From positions 1 through 64,000 of the forward strand of contig JBMOOG010000010.1 of NCBI GenBank assembly GCA_049324535.1: 64,000 bases of DNA. Direction: 5' to 3'. Made by a program: the position numbers and the translations under genes. A model generated the notes under the pieces. It did no database searches and was not told the DNA's origin. It saw nothing but the letters and a program-made list of their open reading frames with translations. The DNA comes from JBMOOG01 sp049324535. Lineage in GTDB: Bacteria > Pseudomonadota > Alphaproteobacteria > Rhodobacterales > Rhodobacteraceae. Below, in pieces: positions 8,532 to 17,924 of this stretch. Position 1 is the stretch's first letter. The number at the start of each line of letters is the position of its first letter.

Positions 8532-9140
8532 ATGAAGCTTTTCCATGCCCCCACCTCGCCCTTCGTCCGCAAGGTGATGGTCGTGCTGCACGAAACCGGC
8601 CAGATCGATGCGGTAACGCTGGTGGCCGCGTCCGGCAGTCCGGTCGATCCGGGGACGATGCCGGTCGCCCACAACCCGCTGGGCAAGATACCGGCGCTGG
8701 TGCTCGACGATGGCAGCACGCTTTTCGACAGCCGGGTGATCTGCCGCTACCTCGACGATCGCGCGGGCGGCGGGCTCTATCCCCGCGGCCCGGCGCTGTG
8801 GCCGGCCCTGACGCGCGAGTCGCTCGCCGACGGGATCAGCGAGGCGGCCGTGCTCATGCGCTACGAAACCCACCTGCGCCCCGAGGATCGCCGGCACGAG
8901 CCCTGGGTCGAAGGCCAGTGGTCGAAGATCGCCCGCGCGCTCGACGCGCTGGAAGCCGGGCGGATGGGGGACCTCGATGGCCCCCTCGACATCGGGCGCG
9001 TGGCGCTCGGCTGCGCGCTCGGCTATCTCGACCTGCGCCACGGCGCGCGCGACTGGCGCGCGGGTCGCCCCGGCCTTGCGGCATGGGAAGCCGCCTTTGC
9101 GCGCCGCCCCTCGATGCAGGCCACCGCTCCGGCCGCCTGA
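8532..9140 (+). CDS. glutathione S-transferase family protein
   Basis: A 202-aa cytosolic GST-fold protein. The N-terminal thioredoxin-like domain starts KLFHAPTSPFVRKVMVVLHE (Ser9/Pro10 in the usual active-site position). It includes HNPLGKIPALVLDDG and the glutathione-binding DSRVICRYLD block. An all-helical C-terminal domain follows. The substrate is unknown. A second GST-like gene lies at 32.4 kb and is only distantly similar by eye. Confidence 0.88.
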   Translation: MKLFHAPTSPFVRKVMVVLHETGQIDAVTLVAASGSPVDPGTMPVAHNPLGKIPALVLDDGSTLFDSRVICRYLDDRAGGGLYPRGPALWPALTRESLADGISEAAVLMRYETHLRPEDRRHEPWVEGQWSKIARALDALEAGRMGDLDGPLDIGRVALGCALGYLDLRHGARDWRAGRPGLAAWEAAFARRPSMQATAPAA

Positions 9141-9310
9141 GCGCGGGGCGCGCCGGTGAAAAACACGCGAAAAACCCGGCCCGGCCCGTCCCCCGCGCGG
9201 GTTTGTCCGCTGGACGGCCCGCGCATTGACGGCTAATACCCCCAAGGCAGCGGCAGGAAAGTCCGCCCACGGTTTAGGCCGCCCGGGCGGCCCGGTAAGG
9301 AGAGACACTC

Positions 9311-9886
9311 GTGTCCCACGCAGACGATCACGCAGGCACCAGAAGGGATTTCCTCTATTACGCCACCGCGGCGACCGGCGCCGTCGCGGGCGGCGCGGCC
9401 ACCTGGACCCTGATCAACCAGATGAACCCCTCGGCCGACACCCGCGCGCTCAGCTCGATCTACGTCGACATCAGCTCGGTCGCTGAAGGCACGCAGCTGA
9501 CGGTGAAATGGCGCGGCAAGCCGGTGTTCATCCGCCGCCGCACCAAGGAGGACATCGAACTGGCGCGTGCGGTCAACGTCGCGGACCTGATCGACAAGAG
9601 CGCCGAGAACGCCAACCGGCCCGGCGCCGAGGCGACCGACGAGAACCGCACGATCCCGGCCTTCGACGGCACCGATACCGGCGAATGGCTGGTGATGATC
9701 GGCGTGTGTACGCACCTCGGCTGCGTGCCGATCGGCAACGGCGCGGGCGACTTCGGCGGCTGGTTCTGCCCCTGCCACGGGTCGCACTACGACAGCGCCG
9801 GCCGCATCCGCAAGGGCCCGGCGCCGCGCAACCTCGACATTCCGGTGGCCAAGTTCACCGATGAAAAGACGATCCTGCTGGGCTGA
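9311..9886 (+). CDS. petA: ubiquinol-cytochrome c reductase Rieske iron-sulfur subunit
   Basis: A 191-aa Rieske protein of the cytochrome bc1 complex. The 2Fe-2S ligands are seen in CTHLGC (Cys133, His135, plus structural Cys138) and CPCHGS (Cys153, His156, plus structural Cys155). The N-terminus has a Tat-like TRRDFLYY motif and one membrane anchor (about 15-36). It takes electrons from ubiquinol at the Qo site. It is the first gene of petABC (fbcFBC), with petB 12 bases downstream and a good AAGGAG ribosome site. Confidence 0.98.
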   Translation: MSHADDHAGTRRDFLYYATAATGAVAGGAATWTLINQMNPSADTRALSSIYVDISSVAEGTQLTVKWRGKPVFIRRRTKEDIELARAVNVADLIDKSAENANRPGAEATDENRTIPAFDGTDTGEWLVMIGVCTHLGCVPIGNGAGDFGGWFCPCHGSHYDSAGRIRKGPAPRNLDIPVAKFTDEKTILLG

Positions 9887-9898
9887 GGAGAGCGAGAG

Positions 9899-11221
9899 AT
9901 GTCCGGAATTCCGCACGACCACTACACGCCCCGCAGCGGCTTCGAGAAATGGCTTCACTCCCGCCTGCCGGTGGTGGCGCTTATCTATGACACCCTGATG
10001 ATCCCGACCCCCCGCAACCTGAACTGGATGTGGATCTGGGGGATCGTCCTCGCCTTCTGCCTGGTGCTCCAGATTGCCACGGGCGTCGCGCTGGCCATGC
10101 ACTACACCCCGCAGGTCAGCATGGCCTTCGCCTCGGTCGAGCACATCATGCGCGACGTGAACGGCGGCCACATCCTGCGCTACGCGCACGCGAACGGCGC
10201 CTCGCTGTTCTTCCTGGCCGTCTACATCCACATCTTCCGCGGTCTCTACTACGGGTCCTACAAGGCCCCGCGCGAAGTGACCTGGATCATCGGCATGCTG
10301 ATCTACCTCGCGATGATGGGCACCGCCTTCATGGGCTACGTGCTGCCCTGGGGTCAGATGTCGTTCTGGGGCGCCACGGTGATCACCGGCCTCTTCGGGG
10401 CGATCCCCGGCATCGGCGAGTCGATCCAGACCTGGCTTCTGGGCGGGCCGGCGGTGGACAACGCCACGCTGAACCGCTTCTTCTCGCTGCACTACCTGCT
10501 GCCCTTCGTGATCGCGGCGCTGGTGATCGTGCACATCTGGGCCTTCCACACCACCGGCAACAACAACCCGACCGGGGTCGAGGTGCGGCGCGGCTCGAAG
10601 GCCGAAGCCGAGAAGGACACCCTGCCCTTCTGGCCGTATTTCGTCATCAAGGATCTCTTCGCCCTGTCGCTCGTGCTGGTGGTGTTCTTCGCGGTGGTGG
10701 GCTTCATGCCCAACTACCTCGGCCACCCGGACAACTACATCGAGGCGAACCCGCTGGTGACGCCGGCGCACATCGTCCCGGAATGGTATTTCCTGCCGTT
10801 CTACGCGATCCTGCGCGCCTTCACCGCCGATGTCTGGGCCGTGCAGTTCGCGCACTGGATCACCTTCGGCATCGTCGATGCCAAGTTCTTCGGCGTGCTG
10901 GCGATGTTCGGCTCGATCCTGGTGATGGCGCTCGCGCCCTGGCTGGACACCTCGGCGGTGCGCTCGGGCGCCTACCGGCCTTCTTTCAAGTGGTGGTTCT
11001 GGCTGCTGGTGATCGACTTCGTGGTGCTGATGTGGGTGGGTGCGATGCCGACCGAAGGCATCTACCCCTACATCGCGCTGATCGGGGCGACCTACTGGTT
11101 CGTCTACTTCCTCATCATCCTGCCGATCCTCGGCGTGATCGAGAAGCCGCTTCCGCAGCCGGCGACGATCGAGGAAGACTTCAACGCCCATTACGGGCCG
11201 TCGAGCCAACCGGCCGAGTGA
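9899..11221 (+). CDS. petB: cytochrome b of the bc1 complex
   Basis: A 440-aa integral membrane subunit carrying hemes bL and bH and the quinone sites. Family marks include GVALAMHYTP in helix A, the heme-binding His pairs (HANGASLFFLAVYIHIFRG and the later HYLLPF...HIWAFH), and the Qo-site PEWY (HIVPEWYFLPFYAILR). The C-terminal hydrophobic helices are long, as in Rhodobacter. It lies between petA and petC. The stop base overlaps an upstream petC ATG, showing tight coupling. Confidence 0.98.
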   Translation: MSGIPHDHYTPRSGFEKWLHSRLPVVALIYDTLMIPTPRNLNWMWIWGIVLAFCLVLQIATGVALAMHYTPQVSMAFASVEHIMRDVNGGHILRYAHANGASLFFLAVYIHIFRGLYYGSYKAPREVTWIIGMLIYLAMMGTAFMGYVLPWGQMSFWGATVITGLFGAIPGIGESIQTWLLGGPAVDNATLNRFFSLHYLLPFVIAALVIVHIWAFHTTGNNNPTGVEVRRGSKAEAEKDTLPFWPYFVIKDLFALSLVLVVFFAVVGFMPNYLGHPDNYIEANPLVTPAHIVPEWYFLPFYAILRAFTADVWAVQFAHWITFGIVDAKFFGVLAMFGSILVMALAPWLDTSAVRSGAYRPSFKWWFWLLVIDFVVLMWVGAMPTEGIYPYIALIGATYWFVYFLIILPILGVIEKPLPQPATIEEDFNAHYGPSSQPAE

Positions 11222-11235
11222 TGCGGAGAGGACAG

Positions 11236-12111
11236 ATGATGACCATGAAGACCCTCACCCTTGCCTCGGTCGCGGCCCTGACGCTGGGCACGGCCCCGGT
11301 CCTTGCCCAGAGCGCCCCCGGCGCCCTGGCCGCCGATGACCAGGCCGCCGCGGCCGAACACAACGAAGGCACCGCCGCCAACGCCGGCCACGCCGAGCCG
11401 CATATCCAGGATGTGCAGTTCTCGTTCGAGGGGCCGTTCGGCACCTTCGACGAACACCAGCTCCAGCGCGGCCTGCAGGTGTTCACCGAGGTCTGCTCGG
11501 CCTGCCACGGGATGAAATTCGTTCCGATCCGCTCGCTGAACGGCGAGGGCGGGCCGAACATCCCCGAGGACCAGGTGCGCGCCTATGCCGCCAACCTCGA
11601 CATCTTCGATCCCGAGCTTGACGACACCCGTCCGCGCAAGCCCACCGACTTCTTCCCGACCGTGACCGGTCCGGGGATGGGTCCGGACCTCAGCGTGATG
11701 GCCAAGGCGCGCGCCGGCTATCACGGCCCCTACGGGACCGGCCTCAGCCAGCTGTTCAACGGGATCGGCGGGCCGGAATACATCTACTCGATCCTGAACG
11801 GCTACACCGGCAACACCAAGGACGAGGCTGGCACGACCTTCTACGAGAACACCGCCTTCCCCGGCGGCTGGATCGCCATGCCCCCGCCCCTGTCCGACGG
11901 CCAGGTCGAGTTCCAGGACGGGTCGCCCAACGACGTGCCGCACATGGCCAAGGACATCGCCTCGTTCCTGATGTGGGCGGCCGAACCGCACATGATGGAC
12001 CGCAAGAAGATCGGCTTCGTCAGCGTGATCTTCCTCGGCCTGCTGACCGTGCTGCTCTATCTGACCAACAAGAAGATCTGGGCGCCGGTCAAGGGCCGCA
12101 AGTCGGCGTGA
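11236..12111 (+). CDS. petC: cytochrome c1 of the bc1 complex
   Basis: A 291-aa periplasmic heme protein passing electrons from the Rieske centre to cytochrome c2. A signal peptide ends near AQSAPG, the heme motif CSACH lies at residues 87-91, and a C-terminal anchor (FVSVIFLGLLTVLLYLT) precedes a basic tail. I prefer the ATG at 11236 because GCGGAGAGGA sits just upstream. An ATG at 11221, overlapping the petB stop, is the alternative and leaves the signal peptide intact. Confidence 0.97.
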   Translation: MMTMKTLTLASVAALTLGTAPVLAQSAPGALAADDQAAAAEHNEGTAANAGHAEPHIQDVQFSFEGPFGTFDEHQLQRGLQVFTEVCSACHGMKFVPIRSLNGEGGPNIPEDQVRAYAANLDIFDPELDDTRPRKPTDFFPTVTGPGMGPDLSVMAKARAGYHGPYGTGLSQLFNGIGGPEYIYSILNGYTGNTKDEAGTTFYENTAFPGGWIAMPPPLSDGQVEFQDGSPNDVPHMAKDIASFLMWAAEPHMMDRKKIGFVSVIFLGLLTVLLYLTNKKIWAPVKGRKSA

Positions 12112-12124
12112 GACCCGGCGCAGC

Positions 12125-12177
12125 GGGGGGCCTCGGCCCCCCGGACCCCCCGAGGGTATTGCCGCGAAGAAGAAGAG
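12125..12177. repeat. dispersed intergenic repeat, copy A
   Basis: A G-rich/C-rich hairpin (GGGGGGCC TC GGCCCCCC) is followed by GGACCCCCCGAGGGTATT and a CGAAGAAGAAG tail. The same arrangement, reverse-complemented, occurs at 32375-32430. Both copies sit just past the end or start of core genes, so this looks like a small non-coding repeat family. Confidence 0.6.
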
Positions 12178-12200
12178 GCGCCTTCCGGGGCGCCTTTTTT
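12176..12200 (+). terminator. rho-independent terminator of petABC
   Basis: AGGCGCC (12176-12182), a 6-base loop, GGCGCCT (12189-12195) and a run of T residues form a textbook terminator for petABC. The T run ends at the convergent thiQ stop. Confidence 0.85.
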
Positions 12201-12895
12201 CATTGTCCGAGGTAGTCGCGCAGGACCGCGGGGGGATGGGCGAAGATCGCCTCGGTCGGCACCGGCGGCCGGGCTTCCCCGTCGGCAACCAGAACCGTCA
12301 GACCGGCGATCCGCCGGATGTCCTCGGGCGTGTGGCTGACCAGAAGCACCGTGGCGCCGGTCTCGCGCGAAAGTCCGGCCACGAGGTCGAGCATCTCGCG
12401 CCGAAGCGCCGGACCCAGCGCGGCGAAGGGCTCGTCGAGAAGCAGGAGGGGCCGTGCGCGCAGGGCCGCGCGCGCCAGCGCGGCGCGCGCCTGCTGCCCG
12501 CCCGACAACGTGGCGGGCCGGCGTTCGCCAAATCCGGCCAGGCCGACGCGGTCGAGGACCTGCCCGATGCGTTCCCGGTCGGCCGGGGAAAGCCGCAGCC
12601 GCGGGTCGATGGCCAGGCCGAGGTTCCTCTCGAGCGACAGATGCGGGAACAGGTTCTGGTCCTGGAACAGGATCGACACCGGCCGGTCGCCGGGCGCCAG
12701 CGGTCCCAGATCCCGCCCCTCCCACAGGATCCGGCCCGCGAGCGGCGTCTCGAACCCGGCGATGGCCGCCAGAAGCGTGGACTTGCCCGCCCCCGACGGC
12801 CCGATCAGCCCGCAGATCGCCCCCTTCGGAATCGCGAGGTCGGCCCGCAGGCGCCAGTCGCCGTAGGCGAGCTCCAGTCGGTCAAGCTGCAGCAT
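12200..12895 (-). CDS. thiQ: thiamine ABC transporter ATP-binding protein
   Basis: A 231-aa ABC ATPase energising thiamine or TPP import. Walker A is GPSGAGKS, the Q-loop region is FQDQNLFPHLSL, the signature is LSGGQQAR, Walker B is LLLLDEPFAALG, and a switch His is in LVSHTPED. I start at MLQLDRLELAYGDW, the usual family beginning. A longer frame of 13 residues overlaps thiP more deeply. It is the last gene of thiBPQ, whose TPP riboswitch confirms the substrate. Confidence 0.93.
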   Translation of the reverse strand: MLQLDRLELAYGDWRLRADLAIPKGAICGLIGPSGAGKSTLLAAIAGFETPLAGRILWEGRDLGPLAPGDRPVSILFQDQNLFPHLSLERNLGLAIDPRLRLSPADRERIGQVLDRVGLAGFGERRPATLSGGQQARAALARAALRARPLLLLDEPFAALGPALRREMLDLVAGLSRETGATVLLVSHTPEDIRRIAGLTVLVADGEARPPVPTEAIFAHPPAVLRDYLGQ

Positions 12896-14394
12896 GGCGC
12901 CGCCCCCATCGGTCGAAAAGCGCGAAGAGCGCAAAGCTCAGCCCCATCAGAAGCACCGCCGCCGCCGCGGCGTCCTGGCTCCGATACGCCGCCATCAGGC
13001 GAAAGACCTGAAGCGGCAGGGTCGCCCGGTCGGGGTCGGCGAAGAGCGCGATCACGCCGAGATCGCCCATCGCCAGCGCGGCCGAGAGCCCGAAGGCAAA
13101 CCCGAGCGGCGCACGCAGCCGGGGCAGGATCGCGTGCCGCAGCCGCGTCCAGCCCGACAGGCCGAGGCTGTCGGCCAGCCGGCCCTGCGTCGCCTCGGCC
13201 TCGCGCAGCGGCGGCGCCAGGGCCCGCACCGCGAAGGGAAGGGCGGTCAGGGCGTTGACCGCAACCGTCACCGGCAGGGCCAGCGTCACCGGATCGGCCA
13301 GGGGCCGGATCAGCAGGAAGAGACCCGTACCCAGAACCAGGGGCGAGGCGGCGATGGGCAGCATCGCCACCCCTTCCGAGAACCGGCTGCGCGCCAGCGC
13401 GACGGCAAGACCCGTCGCCAGCGCCGCGGCGAGCAGCGCCATGACCAGAGACCGCGCCGCCGCCTGCCAGACGACGACCGGCAGCGCGGCCACCCCCGCC
13501 ACCCCCTCGGCCNNNNNNNNNNAAGGCGAGCGCCGCGCCGATCCAGCCGGCGTCGCGGGCGGCCGCCGCCCCGCCCGGCACGTCCCAGCGCCGCTGCGCC
13601 CGGTCGAGCCCCGGGCCGAAGCCCGGCGGCGCGGTGCGGACCAGCGTCAGCCCGACCGCCGCCGCGCCGATGCCGAGCTGGAGCGCGCCCAGCACCGCCG
13701 CGCGGCCCGGGTCGAAGTCGAAGCGGAACGCCTGATAGATGGCCAGTTCCAGGGTTGTCGCCCTCGGCCCGCCCCCGAGCGTCAGAGCGATCGCGAAGCT
13801 TGACAGGCAGATCAGGAAGACCGCCAGCGCCGCCCCCGGCAGCACCGCGCGCAGCATCGGCCCTTCCAGGTGCCGCGCCACCTCCCGCGGGCCGAAACCC
13901 AGCGCGGCAGCCAGACGGAAACGCTCGGCCGGGATGTCGTTCCAGCCCTGAAGGACCAGCCGCACCGTCAGGGGCAGGTTGAAGAACACATTGGCGAGAA
14001 GGATGCCCGGCAGGCCGTAGATCGACAGGCGCGGCAGGCCCAGCGCGGCCAGCGCGTCGCTGACCGGCCCGGCCCGGCCGAAGACCGCGATCAGCCCCAT
14101 GACCGCCACCACCACCGGCAGGATGAACGGGGCGCCCAGCAGCGCAATCACCGCCGTCCGGCCGGGAAACGCCCGCCGAGCCAGCGCCCGCGCCACCGGG
14201 ACGGCAAGCGCGGCGCTGATCGCCGCGGACAGGGCCGCCTGCATCAGCGTGAAGCGCAGCGCGGCCCAGTCCTGCGGCCCGGGTTGGGTCTGGGCGCGCA
14301 AGAGGACCGCGGCCAGCGGGGCAAGCACCGCGGCGGCGACCAGCGCCGCCGCCGCCAGCGCCACGCCCCCTATCGGCCGAGCGCGGCGAGCCAT
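12882..14394 (-). CDS. thiP: thiamine ABC transporter permease (interrupted by assembly gap)
   Basis: A fused permease with two ABC-permease halves, about 500 aa plus the gap. The N-terminal half runs from 14394 down to the N run and includes the EAA-like RLAAALGFGPREVARHLEGPM segment. The C-terminal half continues from the N run to the TGA at 12882 and has DSLGLSGWTRLRHAILPRL. The two halves are in different frames across the ten N. The called bases total 1,503 (501 codons), so a true gap whose length is a multiple of three restores one frame. I read this as an assembly artefact, not a mutation. It overlaps both thiB and thiQ. Confidence 0.88.
13513..13522. other. assembly gap (10 N)
   Basis: Ten consecutive N lie inside thiP. 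The length is probably a placeholder, since it breaks a frame that is otherwise open on both sides. Confidence 0.95.
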
Positions 14395-15356
14395 TCCGAC
14401 AGCGCCTCGTCGCGGATGCGGGCGGCCTCGTGCGGGGGATAGACCAGCACCTTGGCCGGCACGACCAGCCCGTCGAAACCCCTGGGCAGCCCGCCCGCGG
14501 GCAGGACGGCCGGATACATCCAGTTGGTCTCGGGGATCAGCGCCTGCGCCTTTTCGGAGACGAGGAAGGCGAGAAACCGGTCGGCGAGGTCCGGCTCGGC
14601 CGATCCCTCGATGCGGGCCGCCACCTCGACCTGCAGGTAATGGCCCTCGGAGAAGGCGGCGGCGGCCTTGGTGTCGTCACCCTCGGCGATGCGGTGATAG
14701 GCGGGCGAGGTGGTGTAGGACAGCACCATGTCCGCCTCGCCGTTGAGGAACAGGCCATAGGCCTCCGACCAGCCGGGCGTGACCGTCACGATGTTGTCCG
14801 AGAGCGCCTTCCAGATCTGGCCGGCGCGGTCGCCATAGGCCGCCTTGACCCAGAGCAGGAGGCCGAGGCCCGGCGTGGACGACCGCGGATCCTCGATCAC
14901 GATCTTCAGATCCGAGGCGGCCAGAGCCTCGAAATCCGCCGGTACAGAGCCGGTTTTCGACCTGTCGTAGACGAAGGCGAAGTAGCCCCAGTCGAAGGGG
15001 ACGAAGGTCGGGTCGTCCCAGGCGACGGGCAGATCGTAGCGCCGGCCGTCCAGCGCATGGGTCGAGAAGAGACCGCTCGTCTCGGCCGCATCCATCAGGT
15101 TCATGTCCAGCCCGACCACGACATCGGCCTTGGTGCCGGTGCCCTCGAGCAGCAGCCGCGCCATCAGCGCGGCCCCGTCGCCGGCGGTCACGAACCGCAG
15201 GTCGCAGCCGCAGTCGGCCTCGAAGGCCGCCTCGATCGCCGGGCCCGGCCCCCATTCCGAGGCGAAGCTGTCGTAGGTGTAGACGGTCAGCGTGGGCGTC
15301 TCGGCCAGCGCCGTGCTGGCCAGGAGGACACCCGCGATGGTCAGGATCGGTCTCAT
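14370..15356 (-). CDS. thiB: periplasmic thiamine-binding protein
   Basis: A 328-aa solute-binding protein with a signal peptide (MRPILTIAGVLLASTALA). It begins its mature part TPTLTVYTYDSFASEWGPGP, the characteristic ThiB/TbpA opening. Other family marks are DVVVGLDMNLMDAA, PFDWGYFAFVYD and DPRSSTPGLGLLLWVK. It delivers thiamine to ThiPQ. It is the first gene after the TPP riboswitch and overlaps thiP by 25 bases. Confidence 0.95.
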   Translation of the reverse strand: MRPILTIAGVLLASTALAETPTLTVYTYDSFASEWGPGPAIEAAFEADCGCDLRFVTAGDGAALMARLLLEGTGTKADVVVGLDMNLMDAAETSGLFSTHALDGRRYDLPVAWDDPTFVPFDWGYFAFVYDRSKTGSVPADFEALAASDLKIVIEDPRSSTPGLGLLLWVKAAYGDRAGQIWKALSDNIVTVTPGWSEAYGLFLNGEADMVLSYTTSPAYHRIAEGDDTKAAAAFSEGHYLQVEVAARIEGSAEPDLADRFLAFLVSEKAQALIPETNWMYPAVLPAGGLPRGFDGLVVPAKVLVYPPHEAARIRDEALSEWLAALGR

Positions 15357-15404
15357 CTCTCATCCTCCAATCGTCGGGCGGAGATGGGGGGCGCCGCAGC
15401 GCCT

Positions 15405-15500
15405 GACCTTCCCTCCGCCGGTGTTAACCGGTTCAGGTTCAACGGGTCCGCTTGCGCATCTCAGCCCCGCCGGACATGGCGGGGCACCCCGAGGTGAGCG
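15405..15500 (-). promoter_or_regulatory. TPP riboswitch (THI element)
   Basis: On the minus strand the sequence contains the conserved THI elements in order: CGGGGTGCC, GGCTGAGATG, GACCCGTTGAACCTGAACC, then GGTTAACACCGGCGGAGGGA. These form the P2-P5 core that binds thiamine pyrophosphate. It sits in the leader of thiBPQ, about 50 bases before the thiB ATG, so TPP should repress uptake, probably at translation initiation. Confidence 0.96.
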
Positions 15501-15592
15501 CCACAATAGCGCTCCCTGCATCCCCGACAAGCGCAAAAGCCTTGAGCCGTCCGGTCCCCGAAGCTAGAGCCGGGGGCAAAGGAGCCCGTGCC

Positions 15593-16693
15593 ATGAGCCT
15601 CAACACCTTCGGCCACCTGTTTCGCGTCACCACCTGGGGGGAAAGCCACGGGCCGGCGCTGGGCGCGACCGTCGACGGCTGCCCGCCGGGGATCGCGCTT
15701 TGCGAGGCCGACATCCAGCCCTGGCTCGACCGCCGGAAACCGGGCCAGTCGAAGTTCACCACCCAGCGGCGCGAAGACGATGCGGTGCGGATCCTGTCGG
15801 GCGTGTACGAGGGCCGCACCACCGGCACGCCCATCCAGCTCATGATCGAGAACACCGACCAGCGGTCGAAGGACTATGCCGGCATCGCCCAGAGCTTCCG
15901 GCCGGGCCACGCCGACGTCACCTATCACCTGAAATACGGGCTGCGCGATCCGCGGGGCGGGGGACGGTCCTCGGCGCGGGAGACCGCGGCGCGGGTCGCC
16001 GCCGGGGGCGTCGCCCGGGCGGCGCTGGCGGCCCTGGTGCCGGGGCTGAGGATCACCGGATGCATGGTGCAGATGGGGCGGATCGCCATCGACCGCGACC
16101 GGTTCGACGCCGCCGAGATCGAGCGCAACCCGTTCTGGTCGCCCGACGCCGTGACCGCCGCGATCTGGGCCGAGGAGCTCGACCGGCTGCGCAAGGAGGG
16201 CAATTCGGTCGGCGCCGTGGTCGAGATCGTGGCCTCGGGCGTGCCGGCCGGGCTTGGCGCGCCGATCTACGGCAAGCTCGACAGCGACCTCGCCGCCGCG
16301 ATGATGTCGATCAACGCGGTAAAGGGCGTCGAGATCGGGGCGGGCATGGCCGCCGCCGCGCTGACCGGGGTCGAAAACGCCGACGAGATCCGCATGGGCC
16401 CGCAGGGCCCCGAGTTCCTGTCGAACCACGCCGGCGGCATCCTGGGCGGGATCTCGACGGGGCAGGATGTCGTGGTGCGCTTTGCGGTCAAGCCCACCTC
16501 GTCGATCCTGACCCCCCGCCAGAGCATCACCGTCCATGGCGAGGACACCGACGTGGTGACCAAGGGCCGCCACGACCCCTGCGTCGGCATCCGGGCCGTG
16601 CCGGTGGGCGAGGCGATGATGGCCTGCGTGCTCCTCGATCACCTGCTGCTCGACCGGGGCCAGACCGGCGGGGCGCGCGGGACGATCGGCTAG
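15593..16693 (+). CDS. aroC: chorismate synthase
   Basis: A 366-aa FMN-dependent enzyme making chorismate from EPSP, the last shikimate step. Signatures seen are GESHGPALGATVDGCPPG at about residues 16-33, RPGHADVTYHLKYG, and GRSSARETAARVAAG. I start at the ATG at 15593 (MSLNTFGHLFRVTTWG), preceded by AAAGGAG. The longer frame upstream runs through the divergent riboswitch. The stop overlaps the convergent exporter gene by three bases. Confidence 0.97.
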   Translation: MSLNTFGHLFRVTTWGESHGPALGATVDGCPPGIALCEADIQPWLDRRKPGQSKFTTQRREDDAVRILSGVYEGRTTGTPIQLMIENTDQRSKDYAGIAQSFRPGHADVTYHLKYGLRDPRGGGRSSARETAARVAAGGVARAALAALVPGLRITGCMVQMGRIAIDRDRFDAAEIERNPFWSPDAVTAAIWAEELDRLRKEGNSVGAVVEIVASGVPAGLGAPIYGKLDSDLAAAMMSINAVKGVEIGAGMAAAALTGVENADEIRMGPQGPEFLSNHAGGILGGISTGQDVVVRFAVKPTSSILTPRQSITVHGEDTDVVTKGRHDPCVGIRAVPVGEAMMACVLLDHLLLDRGQTGGARGTIG

Positions 16694-17559
16694 GCCGGGC
16701 GCGCCTTCGACATCTGCACCGCGAGGATGCCGGCGGCGATGACGGCGACACCGATCATGTCGGTGGTGCGCACATGCTCGCCCAGCATCACGGCCGCCAC
16801 CGCAACCCCGAAGAACGGGTTGAGGAAGTGGAAGGTCGCGGCCTTGACGGCCCCGATCCGGTCCACAAGCCGGAACCAGACCCAGGTCGCCAGAAGGCCC
16901 GGCACCAGTGTCGTGTAGACGAAGGCGCCGGCCAGGCGGGGCGTCCAGTGCACCGCCCAGGTCTCCGTGACCGTCGAGGCGACGGCCAGGACCGCGGCGC
17001 CGACGAACATCTGCAGGCCCACGATCATCAGCACGTTGCCGCCGCCCGAGGCCCCGCGCACCGCCAGCGTCGCCACCGTCAGCGCAAGCGCCCCCACGAA
17101 GCAGAGCAGGATGCCGTGCACCGGCGCGTCGCCTTCCAGCCGCGCGCCCATGATGATCGCGACCCCCACCACCCCGGCGACCAGCCCGGCCACCGCCAGC
17201 GGCCGCAGCCGGTCGCCGAAGGCCAGCCAGCCGAACAGCGCCACCATCAGCGGCATGGTCGAGGCGATGATCGAGGCCAGCGACGCCTGGACCGACTGCA
17301 TCGCGACGAAGTTCAGGCCGAGATAGAGCGCGTTCTGGCACAGTCCGAAGATCAGCGTCGCCCGCCACTGTGCCCGGGTCAGGCGCCAGCTCTGCCCCAG
17401 CGCGCGGGCGATGCCGACGCCGAGCAGACCCGAGATCAGGAAGCGCAGGCTGAGCGCCAGCAGCGGCGGCGCATCGGCCACGATCATCCGCGCCGAGGTA
17501 AACGCCGAGGACCACATGAAGGCGAAGGCCAGGCCCATGCCGATCGCACGAAGATCCAT
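16690..17559 (-). CDS. EamA/DMT-family transporter
   Basis: A 289-aa inner-membrane protein with about ten hydrophobic helices arranged as two EamA repeats, typical of drug/metabolite exporters. It starts MDLRAIGMGLAFAFMWSSAF, and I choose this Met because the in-frame extension is hydrophilic and crosses a terminator hairpin. The substrate cannot be read from sequence. It converges on aroC with overlapping stops. Confidence 0.87.
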   Translation of the reverse strand: MDLRAIGMGLAFAFMWSSAFTSARMIVADAPPLLALSLRFLISGLLGVGIARALGQSWRLTRAQWRATLIFGLCQNALYLGLNFVAMQSVQASLASIIASTMPLMVALFGWLAFGDRLRPLAVAGLVAGVVGVAIIMGARLEGDAPVHGILLCFVGALALTVATLAVRGASGGGNVLMIVGLQMFVGAAVLAVASTVTETWAVHWTPRLAGAFVYTTLVPGLLATWVWFRLVDRIGAVKAATFHFLNPFFGVAVAAVMLGEHVRTTDMIGVAVIAAGILAVQMSKARPA

Positions 17560-17576
17560 CACGCCTGTCCCAAATG

Positions 17577-17602
17577 AAAAGGTCGCCCGCGCGGGCGACC
17601 CT
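17577..17602 (-). terminator. rho-independent terminator of the HU gene
   Basis: On the minus strand GGTCGCCCGC-GCGGGCGACC forms a perfect 20-base palindrome followed by TTTT. It lies between the HU gene stop and the EamA start. Confidence 0.85.
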
Positions 17603-17636
17603 AGCCGATGGTTCCGCCGCCGCAAGGGCCGGCGTG

Positions 17637-17924
17637 TCAGCCGTTGACGCTGTCCTTCAGCGCCTTGGCCACCGAGATCTTCACCATCTTGTCGGCGGGC
17701 TTGGTGATGGTCTCGCCGGTGGCCGGATTGCGGACCTGACGCTCGGGGCGCGTCCGGCAGACAACCTTGCCGATGCCCGGCAGGGTCACGGTTCCACCCG
17801 CGGCAACCTCGCGCAGCACGACCGCAGCGATCGCATCCAGTGCCGAGCTGGCAGTCTTCTTGTCGCCGCCCATCTGGTCGGCGATGGCGGCGACGAGCTG
17901 GGTCTTGGTCATCGGTTTCGACAT
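17637..17924 (-). CDS. hup: HU-family DNA-binding protein
   Basis: A 95-aa nucleoid protein that bends DNA as a dimer. The N-terminal helices begin MTKTQLVAAIADQ, the body has VTLPGIGKVVCRTRPER, and the DNA-binding arm contains the signature RNPATGETI. Helix 3 is VSVAKALKDSVNG. Length and motifs match HU rather than IHF. It is monocistronic, with its own terminator and an upstream region with direct repeats. Confidence 0.93.
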   Translation of the reverse strand: MSKPMTKTQLVAAIADQMGGDKKTASSALDAIAAVVLREVAAGGTVTLPGIGKVVCRTRPERQVRNPATGETITKPADKMVKISVAKALKDSVNG

